Under the pieces are notes generated by a model, which was given only the letters and a program-made list of their open reading frames with translations, was not told where the DNA came from and searched no databases. From 40CM-4-69-5 sp036556905 (GTDB lineage: Bacteria; Methylomirabilota; Methylomirabilia; Rokubacteriales; CSP1-6), in NCBI GenBank assembly GCA_036556905.1, contig DATBIM010000108.1, positions 1 to 64,000 of the forward strand: a stretch of DNA of 64,000 bases. The letters run 5' to 3'. A program made the translations under genes and the position numbers. Positions within the stretch are counted from its first letter, which is position 1, and each line of letters begins with the position of its first letter. Shown here in pieces: positions 1 to 6,277 of this stretch.

Positions 1-50
1 ACCCTGATGGTCAGCAGATCCCCTTCGGCTCCCACCTGGACGTTCGTCAT
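1..50 (-). CDS. 5' end of an unidentified gene leaving the window
   Basis: Only the first 16 codons are visible, reading MTNVQVGAEGDLLTIR, before the window edge. The ATG is preceded by a strong AGGAGG seven bases upstream (bases 58-63 on the opposite strand), which is why I accept it as a real start. The short peptide is too little to assign a family; no signal peptide is visible in it. It is transcribed away from the PF04392 gene that follows on the same strand. Confidence 0.45.
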   Translation of the reverse strand, partial: MTNVQVGAEGDLLTIR

Positions 51-192
51 CCCGACGCCTCCTGTCGTATGAGCGGGCGATGAATCAACCGGGTGATGAA
101 ACGGGTGAGGAAGGACTCTCTGTGCAGCGACGGCATTGTCGTCCGCCCCAAGGGTAGGACGAAGGCGCCAGGAGACCAAAGTTTTTGTGGGG

Positions 193-1176
193 CTAGGGTC
201 CAATCGTCTGGTCGGCCCGAAGCAGCAAGGATGGCGGGATGGTCAGGCCGAGGGCCTGGGCGGTCTTGAGGTTGATGAGCAGCTCGAACTTCGTGGACTG
301 CTCGATGGGCAGCCCCCCAGGGCTCGCGCCCTTGAGGATCTTGTCGACGAAGACGGCGGCGTGTCGCCAGAATTCCGGGAGGTTCACGCCGTAGGCCAGC
401 AGGCCTCCCGCTTCGGCGTGGGCCCGGTCGCCGATCGTCGGGATGCGGTTCTTGGTGGCAAGCTCCGCGAGCTGTCGCGCGGTTGCGATCAGCATCGGGT
501 CGTCGATCACCACGGCCCCGTCGACCTGCCTCCGGGCCATCGCCGAGAACGCAATGGCGAACTCGTCGGGCCCTCGGATCTGCACCGCCTCGAGGTCCAC
601 CCTCAGCGCCCTGGCCATCAGCTCCATCGCCTTGAGCGCAGGCGCGGTCGCCTGATTGTCGGCGTTCCCAAAGGCTGCCATCCGGCCGGCACGTGGGATG
701 GCCTCTTTGAGCAACTCCAGCCGCTTCGCCATGAGCTCGGGAAAGAAGAAAGTGGACCCCGTGAGGTTCCCGCCGGGACGGGCGATGCTGGTGACCAGGC
801 CGGTCGCCACGGCGTCCCCGCTGATCGCCATGACGATGGGGATCGCCGCGGTCGCTTGCTTGGCGGCACGGCTCCCGGGTGTTCCGTGCGTGACGAGAAC
901 GTCGACCGGCAGGCGGACGAGCTCCGCGGCCAGCTCAGGAAGCCGCTCGTACCTCCCCTCCGCCCAGCGGTACTCGATGACGAGGTGCTCGCCCTCCACG
1001 TAGCCCAGGTCGCGCAAACCCCGGCGGAAGGCGTCCACGAGCCGGGCGTGGTGCCCGGAGTTGGACGTGCTGCCCAGGTATCCGATCCGATACAGCTTCC
1101 TCGCCTGTTGCGCCGGCCCGGCACGGGGCGCAACGAGAAGGGCCAGCGCACCAGCAATGACTGCTCGCCTGTCCAC
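193..1176 (-). CDS. ABC-type substrate-binding protein, PF04392 family
   Basis: Full-length (327 aa) periplasmic binding protein of the ABC_sub_bind (PF04392) type. The N terminus has a signal peptide (charged MDRR, hydrophobic stretch, PAQQ near residue 22) and the mature part opens with the family-typical KLYRIGYLG. Other family marks are FRRGLRDLGYVEG around residue 50, VDVLVTHGTPGSRAAKQAT around residue 90, ARPGGNLTG near 135, and a C terminus of LGLTIPPSLLLRADQ. The start is GTG, overlapping by one base the stop of the decayed copy upstream, so both were probably one transcription unit. No permease or ATPase gene is beside it, so the ligand and the transport partner are unknown. Confidence 0.85.
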   Translation of the reverse strand: MDRRAVIAGALALLVAPRAGPAQQARKLYRIGYLGSTSNSGHHARLVDAFRRGLRDLGYVEGEHLVIEYRWAEGRYERLPELAAELVRLPVDVLVTHGTPGSRAAKQATAAIPIVMAISGDAVATGLVTSIARPGGNLTGSTFFFPELMAKRLELLKEAIPRAGRMAAFGNADNQATAPALKAMELMARALRVDLEAVQIRGPDEFAIAFSAMARRQVDGAVVIDDPMLIATARQLAELATKNRIPTIGDRAHAEAGGLLAYGVNLPEFWRHAAVFVDKILKGASPGGLPIEQSTKFELLINLKTAQALGLTIPPSLLLRADQTIGP

Positions 1177-1415
1177 TATTCGACCACCTGGTCCGCTGCC
1201 GGCGTCTGGGTCGCCAGGATCACGTCCACCCGGCCCTCCACATAGCCGAGGTCGCGCAAGGCCGCCCGAAACACCTCGATCGAAGGATCGGGGGGCGATC
1301 CGGCTCGCAACACGCTGAGGTGCGGCACCCGGGCCGCCTGCTGCGCCTCGGCGGCGAGCGGCAGGAGCACGCCAAGGACCAGGAGGCTGACGAGAGCGGT
1401 CCGCCGCGGGTGCAT
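1176..1415 (-). pseudogene. internally deleted PF04392 substrate-binding gene
   Basis: The frame encodes a normal family signal peptide (MHPRRTALVSLLVLG, cleavage near AEAQQ), then FRAALRDLGYVEG, then jumps to VDVILATQTPAA and directly to the terminal ADQVVE. In intact relatives (the genes at 193-1176 and 3517-4509) these segments are separated by tens to about two hundred residues, so at least two in-frame internal deletions have collapsed about 330 residues to 79. ATG 1415 is chosen because the signal peptide begins there. It could still make a secreted stub, but not a two-lobed binding protein. Confidence 0.75.
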
Positions 1416-1440
1416 GTGCGCCTCCCTGACTCGGAGACGA

Positions 1441-1457
1441 GACGCGGTGAGGGTAGG
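1441..1457 (-). promoter_or_regulatory. conserved 17-bp leader motif, copy 1
   Basis: GACGCGGTGAGGGTAGG (plus-strand reading) lies 26 bases upstream of the ATG of the collapsed PF04392 gene. The same 17 bases occur at 4535-4551, also 26 bases upstream of the ATG of the other PF04392 gene. Conserved sequence and spacing indicate a shared leader, operator or simply common ancestry of the two copies. Confidence 0.5.
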
Positions 1458-1648
1458 CCGTCCGGCGGGAGAGTTCAAGGTGGCCGCCGGCAGCGCCTCC
1501 CTCGACGTTCGGCGAGCCGCGCCGGGTCCTGGGCGATGTCGGCGAGGAAGAGGGTCAGATCATGTCTCCGGCCACGGTGTAGAATGCCGATGGGCGAGCG
1601 GGACGCCCACACAGCGACCGTACCCACTCATTCGGTGGGGAGGCCACC

Positions 1649-2143
1649 ATGCTGGAGCGGTTCACCGAGCGGGCTCGGCGAGTGGTGGTCCTTGCCACCG
1701 AGGAGGCGCGGAGCCGGCGGCATGAAGCGGTCGGCCCCGAGCACCTGCTCATGGGCATTCTCCAGGTCGGCGGGGACTTCACCGTCCATTCCTTGCAACA
1801 GCTTGGCGTGAGTCCTGAGACGGTGCGGGCTGAGGTCGAACGGGTCCTGAGCGAGACACCCGGATCGGCCACGGGTGGCGACCCCACCTTCTCGCCTGAA
1901 CTCAAGGCGGTGCTGGAAGGCGTCCTCACCGTGAAGAGGCGGCGTACCGTGGACCCCGATCTCCTGCTGCTCGCGCTGCTGGCAGACGAGCATTCGGCGA
2001 TCAGCGAAATCCTGCACGCGACCGGAGGCGACAAGGCCAAGGCACGGTGGCTCCCCGTGCGGATGATGAGCGTCCTCCGCAAGCCAGTCACCGAGGAGGA
2101 AGTTCACTTGATCGCCACGTCCAGGTGGCGGGTTCGGCTCTAG
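1649..2143 (+). CDS. stand-alone Clp N-domain protein
   Basis: The 164-residue product consists of the double Clp_N repeat found at the N terminus of ClpA/ClpC ATPases. Repeat 1 starts MLERFTERARRVVVLATEEA with the typical GPEHLLMGIL; repeat 2 covers about residues 80-125 with FSPELKAVLEGVL and DPDLLLLALL. There is no AAA+ module, so it cannot unfold substrates itself. Such free N domains are thought to act as adaptors or antagonists for Clp proteins, but this role is inference here. GGGGAGG lies a few bases before the ATG. It stands alone between the PF04392 genes and the tRNA-Pro repeat; the last 35 residues have no recognisable domain. Confidence 0.8.
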   Translation: MLERFTERARRVVVLATEEARSRRHEAVGPEHLLMGILQVGGDFTVHSLQQLGVSPETVRAEVERVLSETPGSATGGDPTFSPELKAVLEGVLTVKRRRTVDPDLLLLALLADEHSAISEILHATGGDKAKARWLPVRMMSVLRKPVTEEEVHLIATSRWRVRL

Positions 2144-2273
2144 CCTCATAGCGTCGGCTCCGGTCACCAGGAGCGCTGAGCGGTAGTCTACCGACGTAAA
2201 GCCATTGACTGTCCTGCGCGGTCGGACCGGCATGGAAGACTACGGAGCGCAAACCGGGCACCCGAGCGCGGCC

Positions 2274-2336
2274 GGGCTGGAGCTAACTATGGTCGGGGTG
2301 AGAGGATTTGAACCTCCGGCCCCCTGCTCCCAAAGC
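2274..2336 (+). repeat. 63-bp direct repeat: displaced 3' half of tRNA-Pro (att-like, distal copy)
   Basis: These 63 bases are identical to 4612-4674. They hold the 3' half of tRNA-Pro (anticodon-loop side of the anticodon stem through CCA) plus 16 downstream bases. Beyond the repeat no 5' half of a tRNA is present, so this is not a functional tRNA. The identity begins at the anticodon region, a usual crossover position for tyrosine integrases, so this is read as the displaced attachment half after integration. Confidence 0.85.
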
Positions 2337-2431
2337 GTCAGTGGTGCAGTTACCTAGCGCCAGGCGCGAGTCTAGGACCCCCGTTGTGCCGCATGTGTGG
2401 GGCGGACCCGCACAGAACCCGGACACGCGGC

Positions 2432-3295
2432 ATGCGAGGGCTCGGAGGAGTCTACAGGCGCGGAAGTGTCTACTGGATTAGGTATCACCACAGGGGCCGG
2501 GAGTACCGAGAGAGCGCCCGGTCGGCAGAGCGGAGGGATGCGGCGCGGCTGCTCAAGCGCCGGCTGGCTGACCTGAGCCAGGGGAGGCCAAGCGGTCCCG
2601 ACGAAGATCGTGTGACCTTCGACCAGATTGCCAGGGACTACATCGAGGAACGGGCACTCAAGGGGGTCCCACCACCACGGCTCCAATGGTCCAGGGCTCG
2701 GGTCGCCCATCTGCGGACCTTCTTCGGGGCTATGCGGGCCGTCGAGATCACCACGGTGACGATGCGTGAGTACGCCAAGCGCCGGCTGGCCGGTGGCGCG
2801 ACCCCCGCAACCGTCAATCGGGACCTTGGGGTACTGCGGCGCATGTTTACGCTGGCGATCCAGTCGGGGCGTCTGAGCCGACGCCCCGACTTCCCCAGCC
2901 TTCCGGAGGGCCAGCCACGTCAGGGGTTCATGGAGCACGGCGAGTACCTGACGATCCGCAAGCACCTCTCCGCCGCCTATCAAGACGTGCTCGACTTCGG
3001 CTACCTGACCGGATGGCGTCGGGGCGAAATCCTGAGCCTGGAGTGGCGCGACGTGGACCGCCCCGGCAGTGTGATCCGGCTGCGCCCCGAAGCGTGCAAG
3101 ACCCGTGAGGGCCGAGTATTGGTGCTTCTGGTGAGAAGGGGAGAGGATGGCGTGGAGGGCCCGCGTACTTCCTCCATAGAAGGCAACCGCAGCTTCTATG
3201 CACGCCTCTTCGGCTTGGCCATTTTCAAGAGCTTCGTACGCCCGCCGAAGCCGTTCCCGCGATTCCTGGTCCTCGATAAGGGATATGGGCGTTAG
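2432..3295 (+). pseudogene. tyrosine recombinase (integrase), C-terminally truncated
   Basis: From the ATG at 2432 the protein reads MRGLGGVYRRGSVYWIRY, an N-terminal arm-binding-type domain, followed by a SAM-like core-binding domain (about residues 55-150) and the start of the catalytic domain with TGWRRGEILSLEW, which contains the first catalytic Arg. Family similarity ends around base 3125 at EGRVLVL; the frame then runs on in unrelated sequence to a stop at 3295. The HxxR box and the nucleophilic Tyr are missing, so the enzyme should be inactive. An earlier in-frame ATG at 2384 exists, but the added residues are not family-like. Confidence 0.8.
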
Positions 3296-3352
3296 TTCTT
3301 CGCCGCCCTTCCCTAGAATCTCTTGTACCAAGGCCCGGATGAAGGCTTCCAC
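3131..3352 (-). pseudogene. unknown small gene, 3' end lost at the integrase breakpoint
   Basis: A minus-strand frame begins with GTG at 3352 and encodes about 74 residues of protein-like composition: EAFIRALVQEILGKGGEE, then an acidic helical stretch with ESRERLRRAYEALENG. Around base 3130 it runs into antisense of the integrase and stays open only because antisense frames in this DNA are long. I read it as the 5' part of a gene whose remainder was removed by the same deletion that cut the integrase. No family recognised. Confidence 0.5.
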
Positions 3353-3516
3353 TTCGACAGCAGTGGTCCGTGCGGCCTCAGATGAAGGGATCGTACGGTC
3401 GTGTTGAACCCCATTCCGCAGGCGACGCGCCCGTTCTATGCCGGGCCGGTGAGACGCTAGACCGGCCTTCGTGAGCGATGGTCATAGAGAGGGGCACGGA
3501 ATCAGCACGTGCCACG

Positions 3517-4509
3517 CTACTCGATCACCTGATCCGCCCGCAGTAGCAGCGACGCCGGGATGGTGAGGCCTAGGGCCTTAGCGGTTTTGAGGTTGATGAC
3601 CAGCTCGAACTTGGTCGGCTGCTCGACAGGAAGGTCGGCGGGCTTAGTGCCTCTCAGAATCCGGTCCACGAACGTAGCCGAGCGATGATGGAGGTCGAGG
3701 AGGCTTGCCGCGTAGGACATGAGGCCGCCGATCTCCGCGTAGAATCGCCATGGGTACATTGCCGGAAGTCGGTGCCGGTCAGCCAAGGCCACGATCTGAG
3801 TCCGATTGGGTTCGAGGACAGTTATGTCAGTCAGGACCAAGAGCGCGCCGACTCGTGCCTTATCAACGGCGGAGAGCGCCCTCGCAATGTCTTCTGCCCG
3901 CGTGACCTCGAACTCCTGAGCCTGGAGGTCCAGCAAGCGGGCACTAGCAAAGAGCTTCGCGGCGTTCTCCCGGTAGCGGTGCTTCCGCGGATTGGCGAGG
4001 ACCCCAACTCGCGTGACCCCGGGCAGCGCCTCCTTGAGCAGGGCGAGGCGCTTGGCGTCTAACTCCCAGGACCGGTTGGCGATTCCCGTTGTGTTCCCAC
4101 CTGGCCGAGCTAGGCTCTTAACGAAGCCGTCCTCCACCGGGTCATCGGTGGACGCCATTACGATGGGAATGGTGCTGCTCGCCTGCTGGGCCGCCCGGAC
4201 GGCGTAGGGGCCGCGGGCGACGATGACGTCCACGCCCAGGCCCACCAATTCAACCGCGAGCTTGCTCAGTCGAGCCGGATCACCACCGTAGCGATACTCG
4301 AGGGTGATGTTGACGCCCGGCGTCCAGCCAAGCTCGCGGAGGCCCCGTTCGAATGGCTCTCGCTGGAACCTGAGAGTCTGGCTCGCCGTCCCCGGACCCA
4401 AAAGGCCGATCCGCCGAACCTTCTCCGCCGGCTGCGCCTCAACAGCGAGCGGCACCAAGAGCAAGCCAACCCAGAGGAGGATGAGGAGAGCGGCTCTTCC
4501 AGACTTCAT
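3517..4509 (-). CDS. ABC-type substrate-binding protein, PF04392 family
   Basis: Complete 330-aa member of the same family as 193-1176. A signal peptide (MKSGRAALLILLWVGLLL, AEAQP junction near residue 26) precedes VRRIGLLGPG. Family blocks include ERGLRELGWTPG, VDVIVARGPYAVRAAQQ, ARPGGNTTG and the C-terminal KALGLTIPASLLLRADQ. It should sit in the periplasm and deliver an unknown small ligand to an ABC importer encoded elsewhere. It is the only intact passenger of the tRNA-Pro islet. Its leader carries the 17-bp motif at the same distance as in the collapsed copy, so it is a diverged duplicate or arrived from a related strain. Confidence 0.85.
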   Translation of the reverse strand: MKSGRAALLILLWVGLLLVPLAVEAQPAEKVRRIGLLGPGTASQTLRFQREPFERGLRELGWTPGVNITLEYRYGGDPARLSKLAVELVGLGVDVIVARGPYAVRAAQQASSTIPIVMASTDDPVEDGFVKSLARPGGNTTGIANRSWELDAKRLALLKEALPGVTRVGVLANPRKHRYRENAAKLFASARLLDLQAQEFEVTRAEDIARALSAVDKARVGALLVLTDITVLEPNRTQIVALADRHRLPAMYPWRFYAEIGGLMSYAASLLDLHHRSATFVDRILRGTKPADLPVEQPTKFELVINLKTAKALGLTIPASLLLRADQVIE

Positions 4510-4534
4510 ATGCGCCTCACCGGCTCGGGGATGG

Positions 4535-4551
4535 GACGCGGTGAGGGTAGG
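4535..4551 (-). promoter_or_regulatory. conserved 17-bp leader motif, copy 2
   Basis: Second copy of the 17-base motif found at 1441-1457, with identical 26-base spacing to the ATG of its PF04392 gene. The flanking leader is also similar (GCGCCTC next to the ATG in both) although less strictly. Confidence 0.5.
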
Positions 4552-4611
4552 TCATAGGTCAGGGGACTTCAAGCAACCCTGACTCTGAACCCGCACAACG
4601 GCGGCGCGGCA

Positions 4612-4674
4612 GGGCTGGAGCTAACTATGGTCGGGGTGAGAGGATTTGAACCTCCGGCCCCCTGCTCCCAAAGC
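4612..4674 (+). repeat. 63-bp direct repeat: 3' half of the intact tRNA-Pro (att-like, proximal copy)
   Basis: Identical to 2274-2336. Here the repeat continues into the 5' half, restoring a complete tRNA-Pro. This is the usual outcome of integration by an element that carries a copy of the tRNA 3' end. Confidence 0.85.
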
Positions 4675-4704
4675 AGGTGCGCTACCGGGCTGCGCCACAC
4701 CCCG
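4628..4704 (-). tRNA. tRNA-Pro(TGG)
   Basis: Read on the minus strand, the 77 bases form a full cloverleaf: acceptor CGGGGTG paired with CACCCCG, anticodon stem CCTGC/GCAGG with loop TTTGGGA giving anticodon TGG, T arm GAGGTTCAAATCCTC, and encoded CCA. Its 3' half is the integration target of the neighbouring islet. Confidence 0.95.
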
Positions 4705-4773
4705 ATGACTCGAAATCCTACCATCTAGCCGGCGCCGGCTGCTCGCCCGGCTATAGCTTAACCAACCCAAGGC

Positions 4774-4899
4774 TCAGGAACGGATGTGGTTCAGAAGAAT
4801 GATCGAGTCCGCGCGCAGGCCGCCCGCCGGAGCCTGCACGAGGACCTCTGTCGGATACGTGCGCCCGCCGTCAGACTTGGAGGTGATTGCCACCTCCCT
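4774..4899 (-). pseudogene. C-terminal remnant of a MazF/PemK-type toxin
   Basis: The last 41 codons of a minus-strand frame read REVAITSKS, TYPTEVLV, GGLRADSIILLNHIR and then stop. This matches the C-terminal half of PemK/MazF endoribonucleases (PxEV strand, Gly-Leu linker, then the LLNQIRTID helix region). The N-terminal barrel part and any antitoxin gene are absent, and the stop cuts just after HIRS where intact proteins continue. It is a fossil of a toxin-antitoxin pair beside an integration hot spot. Confidence 0.6.
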
Positions 4900-4915
4900 T
4901 GACCCTGAGCTCACG

Positions 4916-4936
4916 GTACACACCGGAAGTGTGTAC
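4916..4936. other. perfect 8-bp inverted repeat downstream of rdgB
   Basis: GTACACAC, five bases, GTGTGTAC. It begins one base after the rdgB stop codon on the transcribed strand. There is no T-run, so it is at most a weak terminator or mRNA 3'-end stabiliser; a small dimeric regulator site is the alternative. Confidence 0.4.
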
Positions 4937-4937
4937 A

Positions 4938-5537
4938 TCAAGCCTGCGAACCCCTGAATTCGCGCAACAGGCGCCTGACGGCCTGCACCGCTCGCCCTCG
5001 ATGGCTCACCCGCGCCTTCTCCTCGTCGGCCAGCTCGGCGAAGGTCCGACCCAGCGGCGGGTAATAGAAGAGCGGATCGTAGCCGAAGCCGCCGCGGCCG
5101 CGAGGGGCGGTGAGGATCACGCCCTCGGCCACGCCTTCCACGAGGTGCTCGCTGGCTCCGGGGTCCACGAGGGCGATCACACACCGGAAGCGCGCGCCGC
5201 GTCGGGGCTCGTCCACGCCCTCGAGCGCGGCCAGGAGCCGCGCGCAGCGGCCGGCGTCGTCCAGGCCCGGCCCGCCGAAGCGCGCCGAATGCAGCCCCGG
5301 CGAGCCGCCCAAGGCGTCCACCTCGAGCCCGGAGTCGTCGCCCAGGGCGAGGCACCCGGTCTGGCGCGCCGCCGCGCGGGCCTTGAGGAGCGCGTTGGCC
5401 GCGTAGGAGTCGCCGGTCTCTTCGGGGAGACTCGCCCCCGGGACCTCGCCGAGCATGCGCACGTCGAACGGCAGGTCGGCGAGGAGCGCGGCCAGCTCGC
5501 GCCCCTTGGCGGGGTTGAGGGTGGCCAGGATGAGAAC
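4938..5537 (-). CDS. rdgB: RdgB/HAM1 non-canonical purine NTP pyrophosphatase
   Basis: This enzyme hydrolyses dITP, ITP and XTP to monophosphates and keeps deaminated purines out of DNA. The product shows the N-terminal TxNxxK nucleotide-binding motif (LILATLNPAKGRE), EETGDSYAANALLKA, the GDDSGLEVDALGG block, GFGYDPLF and the C-terminal SHRGRA. With the start drawn at GTT 5537 the length is 199 aa, normal for the family. However, no ATG, GTG or TTG lies in frame before GTG 5462, which would delete the binding motif, so the true initiation codon is unclear (ATC 5531 or CTG 5528 are alternatives). It follows rph by four bases, a classical gene pair. Confidence 0.85.
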   Translation of the reverse strand, partial: VLILATLNPAKGRELAALLADLPFDVRMLGEVPGASLPEETGDSYAANALLKARAAARQTGCLALGDDSGLEVDALGGSPGLHSARFGGPGLDDAGRCARLLAALEGVDEPRRGARFRCVIALVDPGASEHLVEGVAEGVILTAPRGRGGFGYDPLFYYPPLGRTFAELADEEKARVSHRGRAVQAVRRLLREFRGSQA

Positions 5538-5541
5538 CCGG

Positions 5542-6273
5542 CTAGAGGGCGAACGCGCGCTCGTGGCGCGCCTCGAGCGCGCGCCGCTGGAGCCGGACCA
5601 GGTGCCCGATACCGGAGGCCGCCAGCTTCAGCATGTCGTCGAGCCGGGTCTGGCTGAAGGTCAGACGCTCGGCCGTGCCCTGCACCTCTACGAACTCGCC
5701 CGCGCCCGTCATCACCACGTTCATGTCGACATCGGCCATCGAGTCTTCGGCATAGTTGAGATCGAGCACGGCCTGGCCCTCGACGACACCCACGCTGACG
5801 GCGGCCACGCAGTCGCGGACGGCCGAGGCCGGATCCACGCCGGGGATGCGGCCCAGCGCATCGACGACGGCCACGAAGCTGCCGGTGATGGCGGCGGTCC
5901 GGGTTCCCCCGTCGGCCTGGATGACGTCGCAGTCCACCCAGATGGTCCGCTCGCCCATCTTGCCGCGGTCGATGACAGCCCTGAGCGCTCGCCCCACCAG
6001 CCGCTGGATCTCCTGGGACCGTCCGCTGGGCCCCCGATTCTCCCGTGGGGTGCGCGTATTGGTCGAGCGCGGGAGCATCGCGTACTCCGCCGTCACCCAG
6101 CCCAGCCCCTGGCCCTTGAGGAATGGGGGCACCTTGTCCTCCACCGATGCCGTGCAGATGACCTTGGTGGTGCCGAACTCCACCAGGGCCGAGCCCTCGG
6201 GGTGGACGAGAAAGTCGCGGGTAAGCCGGATAGAACGGAGCTGGTCGGGCGCGCGGCCGTCGATTCGCGGCAT
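5542..6273 (-). CDS. rph: ribonuclease PH
   Basis: Phosphorolytic 3'-5' exoribonuclease that trims tRNA 3' ends. The 243-aa product has the ordered family motifs: TRDFLVHPEGSALVEFG at residues 18-34, RGPSGRSQEIQRLVGRALR at 80-98, and the catalytic block DCDVIQADGGTRTAAITG at 114-131. ATG 6273 (MPRIDGR) is chosen because upstream residues are antisense-like. It lies four bases after the amidase stop and four bases before the likely rdgB start, so amidase, rph and rdgB should be co-transcribed. Confidence 0.95.
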   Translation of the reverse strand: MPRIDGRAPDQLRSIRLTRDFLVHPEGSALVEFGTTKVICTASVEDKVPPFLKGQGLGWVTAEYAMLPRSTNTRTPRENRGPSGRSQEIQRLVGRALRAVIDRGKMGERTIWVDCDVIQADGGTRTAAITGSFVAVVDALGRIPGVDPASAVRDCVAAVSVGVVEGQAVLDLNYAEDSMADVDMNVVMTGAGEFVEVQGTAERLTFSQTRLDDMLKLAASGIGHLVRLQRRALEARHERAFAL

Positions 6274-6277
6274 GCCG

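Larger units (their letters stand above)
2274..4674. mobile_element. decayed integrative islet in tRNA-Pro
   Basis: A 2.3-kb segment is bounded by the perfect 63-bp tRNA-Pro repeat, with the intact tRNA-Pro gene on the right. Just inside the left copy lies a tyrosine-integrase gene reading inward, as expected for an island integrated by its own recombinase. The integrase has lost its catalytic C terminus, and the only complete passenger gene is the PF04392 binding protein (3517-4509). The element is therefore probably immobile. Size and truncation suggest a larger island has been deleted internally near base 3130. Confidence 0.75.

Noticed and set aside
2290..2336. A second tRNA-Pro gene
   Set aside because: Only the 3' half is present; no acceptor 5' strand or D arm follows.
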